Of a stretch of 64,000 nt of DNA, positions 34,216 through 42,823 are shown piece after piece. Made by a program: the position numbers and the translations under genes. The DNA comes from Acidimicrobiia bacterium. Lineage in GTDB: Bacteria; Acidobacteriota; Terriglobia; Bryobacterales; Bryobacteraceae. The stretch covers positions 1 to 64,000 of the forward strand of contig VFZE01000001.1 of NCBI GenBank assembly GCA_016871315.1, given 5' to 3'. The notes under the pieces are model-generated. The model worked only from the letters and a program-made list of their open reading frames with translations. It did no database searches and had not been told where the DNA came from. Position 1 is the stretch's first letter. Each line of letters begins with the position of its first letter.

Positions 34216-37200
34216 TCAGAAAAACAAGCGCATCCCGATGGTGAAGATGCGCGGGCTGGACTGGGTTTCCGTCTCGTTCAAGAACGTGCGGTTGTTGGCA
34301 ACGTCGATGTAGAGGTTGGGAATACTGAGGACGGGATGGTTGAAGATGTTACTGGATTCCAGCCGCAACTGAGCACTGACCTTCTCGCGGATCTTGATGT
34401 TCTTAAACAACGCGAAGTCAGCCTCGTAGGTCTTGGGGCCACGCAGAACGCCGCGGCCCGCGCCGAAGGGAACCCCCACCCGCCTGGCGCCGTCCAGGTT
34501 ATTGAAGATCCACCTGACCTGGTCTGGAGTGACGGTTTGGGTGCGGTTGTTGAAGTCCACCAGGTTTCCGTTGGGCAGATAAATGCCGGTGGAGCGGAGC
34601 GGAGCGTTGGGGTTGGAGGAGAACGGGCGCAGGGTGTCGAAAGCTCCGGCGAAGGTCACGTTGAAGGACCGGTCGGTGACGCTAGGCGCCTGGCTGTTGG
34701 ATTGGAGCGGCTGCATTGGTCTGCCGCTGTACCATAGCTGCACGCCGGACATGGTCCAGCCGCCGAGAACGCGGCCGAGGAAGCCGCGCTGGTCCTTGAA
34801 CCACGGGGTATCCCAGACGAAGTTAGTGCTCCAGGCGTGCTTGATGTCGTTGTTGGACAAGCCGCGTTCGCCTTTGTGAATGTCGAACGGGTTCTGTGCG
34901 AAGGCGATCGATCCGGAGCCCGTGAAGTTGAAGACCTCGCTCACGTTGTCGATGCTCTTGGCATAGGTGTAGGAGGTACCCAACACGAGTTGATGAAACA
35001 GGCGCCCGTCATAGCGTGTTTGCAGCCCATGGTAGGTGGCCATGGCGTCGTTGGAGCGAACGCGGATGTTGCCGTAATCAGGGATGACGCGGCCGGCGCA
35101 GGCGGCGCAGCCCGGGTTCACGGTGGGGCGGATGCCGGAGGGAATCACGCTTCCGAAACCATTGTCGATATAGGCGCTGACCAGCGGATTGCCATTGATG
35201 GTCTGGAACTGGCCGATCGCGCGTGTGCCGACATAGCGCACTTCGAACCCCTGGTTGCGCCCGGCGCGGCGTTGGAACCCGAGCGACCAGTTCTGCGAGT
35301 AAGGCGAGTGCAGGTCTGGAGTGAACTGGGTCTGGTTCAGCCGGCGCGGGTCGCCGCCGCGAGGGGGTGTGGCCAGCTTGGCCAAATTGTCGCCGGTAAC
35401 GTCAGCCGGCACCGGCATGCCGGAGCCCGCCAGCTGATAGAGCAGCACAACCGGCGTCGAGGTGGAGATGTTGAGCATCAGGTTATAGAACTGCGCGTCG
35501 TAGGCGATGGAGTAGCCGCCGCGGATGACCGTGGCCTCATCCCCAAACAGGCCTTTCCAAAAGCGCGGCGTGTAGGCGAAACCGAACCGCGGCGCCAGAT
35601 TGTTGCGGTCCGGCCTGAGGTATTGCACGGTCCGGTCAGCCAAGGGAAGGTTTGTGTTCCAAAGGGCGGTGGAGGCGTTGGACTCGCGTGCCGTGGTGAT
35701 GTCGTTGAGAATGTTCATCGGCTGGCCGGAGTATTCGTAGCGAACACCGAGATTCAGCGTGAGATTCGGTTTGATGCGGATGTCGTCCTGGAAGAAGTAG
35801 AACTGGTCGATTTGGGTGGGGGCGATGATCTTCTCGCCGGCGGCGCCGTTGAAGAAGGCGGGCCGGTTGTCGACGAAATCCTGCAGGGTATTGAAAGTGA
35901 ACTGACCGTTTACTTGGGGAAGGAAGCCGGCCGGGATGTGATCGCGCGCGATCTGCACGCCCATCTTGATGGCATGAGAGCCGCGCTGCCAACTGATATT
36001 GTCCTGGAACTGGAACCGCTTGACGTCACGGAACTGCGGGATGTTGGTGGGCAGCCCGAATCCGAGATAGCCTGGCGGCAGGCTGAAATTGGCGATGTTC
36101 TTGCCGATTTCGTTGAACTTGAATGTATTGTTGCCTTCGAAGTTCACTTGGAGCCGCACGAAGCTGAAGCGGAACTCGTTCACCAGCGTCGGCTTCAACA
36201 CGCGTGTCCAGGTTGCCCCGGCGTTGATGCTCTTCGCCGGAACATCCCAGAAATAGCCGCCGAGGTTGGCGCCGGAGTTCTCGGTGATGGCGTTGCGGTA
36301 CAGATAGCGTGCGTTGATGCGGTCCTTGTCGGAGAGATTGAAATCCTCCCGGGTGCCGAATTCCCAGTTCTTGAAAGGATTGGAATAGGTTCGCACGAGC
36401 CGGCCCATTTCCACGCCGACCGTGCCGCCGGCTGGGTTGCGCACGTTATCCACGCGCGTGTCGGGCAAGAACACAGGATCGCCGATGGCGCGGGAAACGG
36501 GGCCATGATCCAGCAGGGCCCTCACGGAACTGGAGTTCGGGAAGTTCTGCCGCAGCGTGGCGAGGCCATTCGGCGTCGGAGTCATGTTGCTTGCGGTGGC
36601 CTCCAGCCTCGTGTCGCGTTTCGTGATGGTTCGGTAGAGATAGCCGTGGAAGAAGACCTTGTCTTTTTTAATGGGGCCTCCGACGGTGCCGCCGAAGACG
36701 TTATGAATCCGTTTCGGTGGTTCCTTCACGCCGGCGCGGCGCTGGAAATTGGTAAGGGAAGCGAGCGGCTTGTCATTTTCGTGAGCCCAGACGGCGCTGC
36801 CGTGCAAGTCGTTGTTGCCGCCGCGGGTGACGATATTGAGGATCGCACCTTGGTTGCGGCCATACTCGGCGCTGAACTGGTTGGTGATGACCTGAAACTC
36901 GCCTACGGCTTCGACGTTGGAGAAGAAAAAGCCGGGACCGGCGATAGTGCTGTCATTGTTGTCGCTGCCATCCAAGAGGAAGTTGTTGGAGCGCGCGCGC
37001 TGGCCATTGGCGGAGAAGACCGCTCCGTTGGAGTTGATGTTGCCGAAGCCCGGCACCACGCCGGGAGAAAGTAATGCCAGGCGGTCCAGGCCCGCCACCA
37101 TGCGGGGCAGCGTCATCACACGCTTGGATTCGACGTTCAGACTAAGCTGGGCGGTGGAGGTTTCGATGATTACAGCTCCCCCTTCCACCGTCACCGTTTC

Positions 37201-37578
37201 GGCGGTGGCCCCGACTTCCAGAGTCACGTTTTGCACGGTTTCTTTTGACAGAGCCACTTCCAGGTTTCGCGACTCGAACACGCGGAACCCGGAGTTCTCC
37301 ACGCGCAGCGCGTAGCGGCCCGGTTCCAGGAACGGAGCCTTGAAAAAGCCTGTCTGGTTGGTGGTCAGTTTGGTTTCCACTCCCGTCGCTTCGTTGCGAA
37401 CAGTCACCGAGGCTCCGGCGATTACGGCGCCTGAGGCGTCCGTCACCGTTCCGCTGAAGGAGCCCGTGGTTACTTGGCCGCAACAGAGTGAAGTGAAAAG
37501 AAACAAAGTTGCCCAGCAGGCGCTGCCGGAAAGCAGTCCACGCTTGGGCGGAAATACACGTAACGTCATATGGTTCAT
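34216..37578 (-). CDS. Oar-like TonB-dependent receptor with carboxypeptidase-regulatory N-terminus
   Basis: 1120 residues. A signal peptide is followed by a CarboxypepD_reg domain (VTDASGAVIAGASVTVRNEATGVETKLTTNQTGFFKAP), the plug domain, then a large beta-barrel ending in a terminal Phe (RIFTIGMRLFF). This is the large Oar-type family that is greatly expanded in Acidobacteria and imports polysaccharide breakdown products or displays adhesins. Length is typical. It is divergent from the TRAP permease and has its own promoter region. The ligand is unknown. Confidence 0.94.
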   Translation of the reverse strand: MNHMTLRVFPPKRGLLSGSACWATLFLFTSLCCGQVTTGSFSGTVTDASGAVIAGASVTVRNEATGVETKLTTNQTGFFKAPFLEPGRYALRVENSGFRVFESRNLEVALSKETVQNVTLEVGATAETVTVEGGAVIIETSTAQLSLNVESKRVMTLPRMVAGLDRLALLSPGVVPGFGNINSNGAVFSANGQRARSNNFLLDGSDNNDSTIAGPGFFFSNVEAVGEFQVITNQFSAEYGRNQGAILNIVTRGGNNDLHGSAVWAHENDKPLASLTNFQRRAGVKEPPKRIHNVFGGTVGGPIKKDKVFFHGYLYRTITKRDTRLEATASNMTPTPNGLATLRQNFPNSSSVRALLDHGPVSRAIGDPVFLPDTRVDNVRNPAGGTVGVEMGRLVRTYSNPFKNWEFGTREDFNLSDKDRINARYLYRNAITENSGANLGGYFWDVPAKSINAGATWTRVLKPTLVNEFRFSFVRLQVNFEGNNTFKFNEIGKNIANFSLPPGYLGFGLPTNIPQFRDVKRFQFQDNISWQRGSHAIKMGVQIARDHIPAGFLPQVNGQFTFNTLQDFVDNRPAFFNGAAGEKIIAPTQIDQFYFFQDDIRIKPNLTLNLGVRYEYSGQPMNILNDITTARESNASTALWNTNLPLADRTVQYLRPDRNNLAPRFGFAYTPRFWKGLFGDEATVIRGGYSIAYDAQFYNLMLNISTSTPVVLLYQLAGSGMPVPADVTGDNLAKLATPPRGGDPRRLNQTQFTPDLHSPYSQNWSLGFQRRAGRNQGFEVRYVGTRAIGQFQTINGNPLVSAYIDNGFGSVIPSGIRPTVNPGCAACAGRVIPDYGNIRVRSNDAMATYHGLQTRYDGRLFHQLVLGTSYTYAKSIDNVSEVFNFTGSGSIAFAQNPFDIHKGERGLSNNDIKHAWSTNFVWDTPWFKDQRGFLGRVLGGWTMSGVQLWYSGRPMQPLQSNSQAPSVTDRSFNVTFAGAFDTLRPFSSNPNAPLRSTGIYLPNGNLVDFNNRTQTVTPDQVRWIFNNLDGARRVGVPFGAGRGVLRGPKTYEADFALFKNIKIREKVSAQLRLESSNIFNHPVLSIPNLYIDVANNRTFLNETETQSSPRIFTIGMRLFF

Positions 37579-37602
37579 AGCACCCTTTCCCGAGGCGATT
37601 TG

Positions 37603-37672
37603 GTAAACCTGTTACATCTTATACCACAGAGCGCCGGGAGCAATGCCCATTTTTGGGTTTCTCTGGTATAAA
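37603..37672. promoter_or_regulatory. Divergent regulatory region of the TonB receptor and TRAP permease
   Basis: Contains a GTAAACCTGTTAC palindrome-like element (37603-37615, GTAA/TTAC arms). It also has the inverted pair TTATACCA (37619-37626) and TGGTATAA (37664-37671). Each arm reads GGTATAA in the direction of one gene and could be its -10 box, so the two genes may have symmetrical promoters. Confidence 0.45.
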
Positions 37673-37705
37673 CGAAGGGATGCCGCGCCGGAGGTCGCCT
37701 ATCGC

Positions 37706-39565
37706 ATGAAGCCGGCCGTAGCCCTGCAGGAGGAAACCTGGACGCCGGCGGAGGCGCGCGGCGCGGGAACCGGCATCTGGGCCGCTCCGGAAAACTTCAT
37801 CCTGTGCCTATCGCTGGGACTGATGACGCTGATCCCGCTGGCGGAAGCCGTGATGCGCGTGACGCTGCCGTTCGGCATTTCCGGGGCCTCCTCGCTCGTG
37901 CAGCACATGGTGCTGGTGGTGGGGATGGTGGGCGGCGCGGTGGCCGCGCGTCAGGACCGTTTGCTCTCGCTGGCGATTCTCGATCAGCTTCCTGGAAAGG
38001 GCTGGAAAAGGCCGGCGCTTCTGTTTGCCGGAGCGATGGGGGCGGCGATGGCGGCGCTGCTATGCGCGACGGCGGTGGATTTTGTGAAACTGGAACGTGA
38101 AGCCGGCAAGATCCTTGCCTACGACGTTCCGGTGTGGGTGGCGCAGCTGGTGATGCCGGCCGGATTCGCGCTGATCGCATGGCGCATTGTGGTGCATTCG
38201 GCGAAAGCCTGGAGGTGGCGGTTGGTTGCGGCTGCGCTCGCGGCCTGCATCGTGTGGGCGGGCGTCAAACCGCCGGCGGATCCGGAGCTTCTGGCGCCGG
38301 TGGCGCTGATTGCGCTGCTGGTGGCCACCGCGATGGGCACGCCCATCTTCGCGGCGCTGGGCGGCGCGGCGCTGATCCTGTTCTGGGGAGCCGGCGAGGT
38401 AGTTGCGGGCATTCCGATTGAACACTACCGGCTGGTGACCAACCCCACTTTGCCGACGCTGCCGCTGTTCACGCTGGCCGGCTATTTTCTGGCCGAGGGC
38501 GGCGCCAGCCGGCGGTTGGTGCGGGTGTTCCACGCGCTGGTGGGGCAGTTCCGCGGCGGGCCGGCGCTGATCGCGACGCTGGTCTGCGCCTTCTTCACTT
38601 CTTTCACCGGCGCCTCGGGAGTGACGATCCTCGCGCTGGGCGGCTTGCTGTATCCCGTTCTGGTGGAGGCCCGCTACAGCGAACGCTCCTCGCTCGGCCT
38701 GCTCACCGGCGCCGGTTCGCTCGGCCTGCTGTTCCCGCCCTGCCTGCCGTTGATCCTCTACGGCGTCATCGCCGGCGTCGCCATTGAGAAGATGTTCCTC
38801 GGCGGCATCTTGCCGGGATTCTTGCTGGTCGCGCTCACTGCCTGGTGGGGCATCCGGCAAGGTCCGCCGGTGGCGGAAAAGCGCAGGTTCGACGCGCGCG
38901 AAGCGGCTCGCGCGGTATGGGCGGCCAAGTGGGAACTGGCGCTGCCCGCCGTCGTGCTTGTCAGCCTGTTCGGCGGATTCGCGACTCCGGTGGAGTCGGC
39001 CGCCCTGACCGCTTTCTACGCCTTTCTGACACAGACGCTCATGCACCGCGACCTCAGCCTGGGCAAGGATATCGGCCGCGTGATCACAGAAGCAGGTCTG
39101 TTGGTGGGCGGCGTGCTGCTGATCCTGGGTGTCGCGCTCGGTTTCACCAACTACCTCATCGACGCGCAGATTCCGTCGCGCATGGTCGAGTATGTGCAAA
39201 GCTCCATCACCTCGCCCTGGGTCTTCCTGCTGGTGCTCAACGTGTTCCTGCTGCTGGTTGGCGCGCTGATGGACATCTTCTCCGCCATCGTCGTCGTCGT
39301 CCCGTTGATCGTGCCGATCGGGGAGGCGTTCGGGATCGACCCGGTGCACCTGGGCATCATCTTCCTGGCAAACATGGAACTCGGCTACCTGACGCCGCCG
39401 GTGGGTATCAACCTGTTCTTATCCTCCTACCGTTTCTCCAAACCGGTGCATGAAGTCTACCGTTCCATCTTGCCGATGCTGGTCGTACTCGGAATCGGCG
39501 TGTTGCTGATCACTTATATTCCTGTGCTGACGACGTTTCTGCCGGGATTGACGGCAAGCCCCTAA
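37706..39565 (+). CDS. TRAP transporter fused small and large permease (DctQM type)
   Basis: 619 residues, about 16 transmembrane segments. The first 190 residues look like a DctQ small subunit (ENFILCLSLGLMTLIPLAEAVMR). The rest is the DctM large subunit: PTLPTLPLFTLAGYFLAEGGASRRL, SFTGASGVTILALGGLLYPVL, GSLGLLFPPCLPLILYG, and the second-half repeat ELGYLTPPVGINLFLSS. The fused form is known for some TRAP systems. The DctP substrate-binding protein gene is not next to it. The ATG at 37706 is chosen for the GGAGGT 10 nt upstream. Its gene precedes the tyrosine-degradation operon, so an aromatic or organic acid is a possible substrate. Confidence 0.93.
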   Translation: MKPAVALQEETWTPAEARGAGTGIWAAPENFILCLSLGLMTLIPLAEAVMRVTLPFGISGASSLVQHMVLVVGMVGGAVAARQDRLLSLAILDQLPGKGWKRPALLFAGAMGAAMAALLCATAVDFVKLEREAGKILAYDVPVWVAQLVMPAGFALIAWRIVVHSAKAWRWRLVAAALAACIVWAGVKPPADPELLAPVALIALLVATAMGTPIFAALGGAALILFWGAGEVVAGIPIEHYRLVTNPTLPTLPLFTLAGYFLAEGGASRRLVRVFHALVGQFRGGPALIATLVCAFFTSFTGASGVTILALGGLLYPVLVEARYSERSSLGLLTGAGSLGLLFPPCLPLILYGVIAGVAIEKMFLGGILPGFLLVALTAWWGIRQGPPVAEKRRFDAREAARAVWAAKWELALPAVVLVSLFGGFATPVESAALTAFYAFLTQTLMHRDLSLGKDIGRVITEAGLLVGGVLLILGVALGFTNYLIDAQIPSRMVEYVQSSITSPWVFLLVLNVFLLLVGALMDIFSAIVVVVPLIVPIGEAFGIDPVHLGIIFLANMELGYLTPPVGINLFLSSYRFSKPVHEVYRSILPMLVVLGIGVLLITYIPVLTTFLPGLTASP

Positions 39566-39572
39566 AAAAGAC

Positions 39573-39595
39573 CCACTTGCAAGTGGTGCTATAAT
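39573..39595 (+). promoter_or_regulatory. Palindromic operator and -10 box before the tyrosine-degradation operon
   Basis: CCACTTG-CAAGTGG (39573-39586) is a perfect 14-bp palindrome with no loop, so not a terminator. TATAAT follows at 39590-39595, 34 nt before the hisC-type ATG. Placement between the -35 zone and the -10 suits a repressor site. No -35 matches well. Confidence 0.5.
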
Positions 39596-39629
39596 AAGAC
39601 TAGGGAATGCTGTCCGCCCTCGTGTCTTT

Positions 39630-40736
39630 ATGCCGCTCGTCCCTCCTTATATCGAGTCGCTGAAACCGTACGAGCCCGGCCGTGGGATCGACGAGATTCG
39701 ACGCTTGTACGGCGTCGAAAAAGTGTCCAAGCTGGCCTCCAACGAAAACCCGCTCGGGCCCTCGCCGCGCGCCATCGAAGCCATGCGCGCCTGCCGCGAG
39801 GATATCCACCGCTATCCCGATGGCGGCCTGAAACTGCGCCAACGCCTGGCGCCCGCCTTCGGACTGAAGGTGGAAAACGTCATTGCCGGCTCGGGCAGTG
39901 AAGGCATCATGTCGAACATCATCCGCGCGTTCCTGTGCGATGAGGATGAAGTGCTGACCACCGAGTGCGCCTTTATCGGCTTTCAAGTGCTGGCACGCTC
40001 GCGCGGCGTCGCCTACCGCACGGTGCCCTACCGCAGTTTCCACTACGATCTTGAGGCGCTGGCCGCGGCCATCACCAAAAAGACGAAGATCATCTACCTG
40101 GCCAATCCCAACAATCCGACAGGCACCATCTTCACGCGCGGCGAATTCGACGAGTTTTACCGCCACGTGCCCGAGCGCGTGCTGATCATTCTCGACGAGG
40201 CCTACTTTGAGTACGCCAAAGACAACCCGCGTTATCCGGATTCCATGCACTACCGCTACGACAACGTGATCACGCTGCGGACCTTCTCCAAGGTCTACGG
40301 GCTGGCCGGGGTGAGGATCGGCTACGGGTTCGCGCATGAGCGGCTGATCGGCAACCTGTTGAAAGTGAAGCTGCCATTTGAACCCGGCACGCACGCCCAA
40401 GCAGCGGCAATTGGCGCGTTGGAGGATACCGAGTTCTTGCACCGCTCGCTGGCGGTGAACGCCGCGGCATTGCGGCAATTAAAGGTCAGGCTTCAGGAGG
40501 CAGGCTACACAGTCGTGCCCTCGGAGGCCAATTTCGTCATGGTCCCGATGGAAACGGCCGATATCGCGGCCCGGTTCACCGAGGCGATGCTGCGGCAGGG
40601 CGTGATTGTGCGGCCGCTGGGCGCCTTCGGGCTGCCTCACTGCGTGAGGATTTCCACGGGGACCGAATCAGAAATGGAGCATTTTTTCACGGCGCTCGCC
40701 ACAATAAAGGAAGGAGCCGTTGTATGCCACAAGTAA
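39630..40736 (+). CDS. Histidinol-phosphate-type aminotransferase, probably acting on tyrosine
   Basis: 368 residues. Class I/II PLP enzyme of the HisC group: KLASNENPLGPSPRAIEAM, AGSGSEGIMSNIIRAF, ANPNNPTGTIF, the Asp-Glu-Ala-Tyr of ILDEAYFEYA, the PLP lysine in TFSKVYGLAGVRIGYG, and the C-terminal Arg of VRISTGTESE. By sequence alone it could be hisC. However, it overlaps hppD by 13 nt and starts an operon for tyrosine breakdown with no histidine genes around. It therefore most likely makes 4-hydroxyphenylpyruvate from tyrosine (inference). Confidence 0.9.
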   Translation: MPLVPPYIESLKPYEPGRGIDEIRRLYGVEKVSKLASNENPLGPSPRAIEAMRACREDIHRYPDGGLKLRQRLAPAFGLKVENVIAGSGSEGIMSNIIRAFLCDEDEVLTTECAFIGFQVLARSRGVAYRTVPYRSFHYDLEALAAAITKKTKIIYLANPNNPTGTIFTRGEFDEFYRHVPERVLIILDEAYFEYAKDNPRYPDSMHYRYDNVITLRTFSKVYGLAGVRIGYGFAHERLIGNLLKVKLPFEPGTHAQAAAIGALEDTEFLHRSLAVNAAALRQLKVRLQEAGYTVVPSEANFVMVPMETADIAARFTEAMLRQGVIVRPLGAFGLPHCVRISTGTESEMEHFFTALATIKEGAVVCHK

Positions 40737-41851
40737 TGGAACAAACCACGCAGGCAGCGCAGGATTTCCTGCCGCTGGAAGGCGTGGATCATTTGGAATT
40801 CTGGGTCGGCAACGCCCGCCAGGCGGCCTACTTTTACCGCGCCGCCTTCGGGTTCCGGCTTACCGCCTACGCCGGGCCGGAGACCGGCTCGCGCGACGCC
40901 GCCTCCTACGTGCTGGAGCAGAACAAGGTGCGCCTGGTGATGACCACGCCGCTGGACCCGACGCACATGATGGCCAGCCACATCCGCCTGCACGGTGATG
41001 GCGTGCGCGACGTCGCGCTGGCAGTGACCGACGCCGAAAAAGCCTGGCGGGAAACAACCAGCCGTGGAGCGCGCAGCGTGCGGGAGCCGCAGTGGCTGGA
41101 AGACGAACATGGCCGCTACTGCCAGGCTTCCATCGCCACCTACGGCGAAACAATTCATACCTTCGTCGACCGTACACGCTATCGCGGTGCATTCCGGCCC
41201 GGGTTCGCGACCGCCGAGTCGCCTGATTCGGTGGCCCGGCCGGTGGGTATCCGCGCCGTCGATCACGTGGTCGGCAACGTCGGCTGGGGACAGATGGACA
41301 CTTGGGTCCGCTTCTATGAGCGCGTCATGGGCTTCCGGATGTTCAAGCATTTTGACGACAAGGACATCTCCACCGAATTCTCCGCGTTGATGTCGAAAGT
41401 GGTCTCCGGCGGTAATGACCGCATCAAGTTCCCCATCAATGAGCCCGCCGAGGGCCGCCGTAAGTCGCAGATCGAGGAATACCTGGACTTCTATCGCGGC
41501 GCCGGCGTGCAGCACATCGCGCTGATCACCGGCGACATCATCGATACGGTGACCAGGCTTCGCAACCAGGGCGTCTCGTTCCTCCGCGTACCGGACACCT
41601 ACTATGCGTCGCTGACCGAACGTGTCGGCAAAATCAAGGAGCCCATCGACAAACTGGCCGAGCTGGGCATTCTGGTGGACCGCGACGAAGACGGTTACCT
41701 GCTGCAGGTCTTCACCAAGCCCGTCGAGGACCGGCCCACGCTGTTCTACGAAATCATCCAGCGCCACGGAAGCCAGAGCTTCGGCAAGGGCAACTTCAAG
41801 GCGCTGTTTGAAGCCATCGAGCGCGAGCAGGCACGGCGCGGAAACCTGTAG
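40724..41851 (+). CDS. hppD: 4-hydroxyphenylpyruvate dioxygenase
   Basis: 375 residues; converts 4-hydroxyphenylpyruvate to homogentisate with Fe(II) and O2. Two vicinal-oxygen-chelate modules: VDHLEFWVGNARQAAYFYRAAFGF and VDHVVGNVGWGQMDTWVRFYERVMGF. Iron ligands are the His of VDHVVGN, the His of VQHIALITGD and the Glu of FYEIIQRHG. The C-terminal helix FGKGNFKALFEAIEREQ is standard. AAGGAG at 40711-40716 is well placed. It overlaps the aminotransferase and is followed 3 nt later by the fumarylacetoacetase-type gene. Confidence 0.96.
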   Translation: MPQVMEQTTQAAQDFLPLEGVDHLEFWVGNARQAAYFYRAAFGFRLTAYAGPETGSRDAASYVLEQNKVRLVMTTPLDPTHMMASHIRLHGDGVRDVALAVTDAEKAWRETTSRGARSVREPQWLEDEHGRYCQASIATYGETIHTFVDRTRYRGAFRPGFATAESPDSVARPVGIRAVDHVVGNVGWGQMDTWVRFYERVMGFRMFKHFDDKDISTEFSALMSKVVSGGNDRIKFPINEPAEGRRKSQIEEYLDFYRGAGVQHIALITGDIIDTVTRLRNQGVSFLRVPDTYYASLTERVGKIKEPIDKLAELGILVDRDEDGYLLQVFTKPVEDRPTLFYEIIQRHGSQSFGKGNFKALFEAIEREQARRGNL

Positions 41852-41854
41852 CCG

Positions 41855-42823
41855 ATGAAGCTTTGCACGTTTGAGGTGCGGACGCACCTGGGGCGTCGCC
41901 GCAGGCTGGGCGCCGTGCTGGAAGACGGCATCCTCGATCTGAACTTCGCCACCGCGCTGCGCGTGGGCAGTGGGCCGTTGGCCGCCGCGCTGGTGCCCAG
42001 CACCATGCGCGCAATGCTTGAGCACGGCCAGATGGACGAGGCGCGCCAGACCATCGATTGGTGGACCTCGCGCCGGCCGGCGCACGGCGCAAACGATGAG
42101 ACGCTGTTCTACAAGACTGGGGAGGTTCGCCTCTGTGCACCTCTGCCCGATCCGGCCTCCGTGCGCGACTTCTACGCCTTTGAGCAGCATGTGAAGAAGG
42201 GCTTCGAAAAGCGCGGGGAGCCGATGCCGGAGGAGTGGTACCAGATGCCCGTCTATTACAAGTCCGGCCACCACAACATCGTCGGGCCTGATGAGGACGT
42301 GCTGTGGCCCAGCTTCACCGAGAAGTTCGACTATGAGCTGGAGTTGGCGGCCGTCGTCGGCCGCCGCGGCTCCAATCTCAAGGCGGAGGAAGCCGAAGCC
42401 TGGATTGCCGGCTACACCGTGATGAACGATTTCAGCGCGCGCGATATTCAGAAGCGCGAGATGCGCGTTCGGCTGGGTCCGGCCAAGGGCAAGGATTGGG
42501 CCACCGCGCTCGGCCCCTATCTTGTGACTCCCGATGAGATCGGCGGCGTCTATCAACTACGGATGACGGCGTGCGTCAACGGCGAGATGTGGTCGGAAGG
42601 TTCCAGTTCCACGCTGCACTGGAAATTCGGCCAGATGCTCGAGTTTCTCACCCGTGACGATACCATCGTGCCCGGCGACGTGCTCGGTTCGGGCACGGTG
42701 GGAACCGGCTGCGGGCTGGAGCTGGGCCGCTGGGTACAGCCCGGCGATTTGATGGAACTGGAGATTGAGAAAATCGGCGTCTTGCGTAATAGAGTCAGGA
42801 AGGGGCAGCCATGTATCCACTGA
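41855..42823 (+). CDS. Fumarylacetoacetate hydrolase family protein
   Basis: 322 residues. The FAH fold has the metal/active-site run YYKSGHHNIVGPDEDV, DYELELAAVVGRRG, IAGYTVMNDFSARDIQKREM, GPAKGKDWATALGPYLVT and the C-terminal DVLGSGTVGTGCGLELGRWVQPGD. The position between hppD and hmgA points to cleavage of fumarylacetoacetate (or maleylacetoacetate) to fumarate and acetoacetate. A separate maleylacetoacetate isomerase gene is not in the window. Its 3' end overlaps hmgA by 13 nt. Confidence 0.93.
   Translation: MKLCTFEVRTHLGRRRRLGAVLEDGILDLNFATALRVGSGPLAAALVPSTMRAMLEHGQMDEARQTIDWWTSRRPAHGANDETLFYKTGEVRLCAPLPDPASVRDFYAFEQHVKKGFEKRGEPMPEEWYQMPVYYKSGHHNIVGPDEDVLWPSFTEKFDYELELAAVVGRRGSNLKAEEAEAWIAGYTVMNDFSARDIQKREMRVRLGPAKGKDWATALGPYLVTPDEIGGVYQLRMTACVNGEMWSEGSSSTLHWKFGQMLEFLTRDDTIVPGDVLGSGTVGTGCGLELGRWVQPGDLMELEIEKIGVLRNRVRKGQPCIH

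Noticed and set aside
34837-37074. A 745-codon rightward open frame
   Set aside because: It is the antisense shadow of the TonB receptor gene; the opposite frame has clear family motifs throughout.
38060-39349. A 429-codon leftward open frame
   Set aside because: Antisense to the TRAP permease, extremely rich in Arg/Gln/His as expected for a GC-rich shadow frame.
39573-39586. The CCACTTGCAAGTGG palindrome as a terminator of the TRAP gene
   Set aside because: No loop and no T-tract, and it directly precedes a -10 box; an operator is more likely.
40637-42556. A 639-codon leftward open frame
   Set aside because: Antisense to hppD and the FAH-type gene, which carry full active-site motifs.
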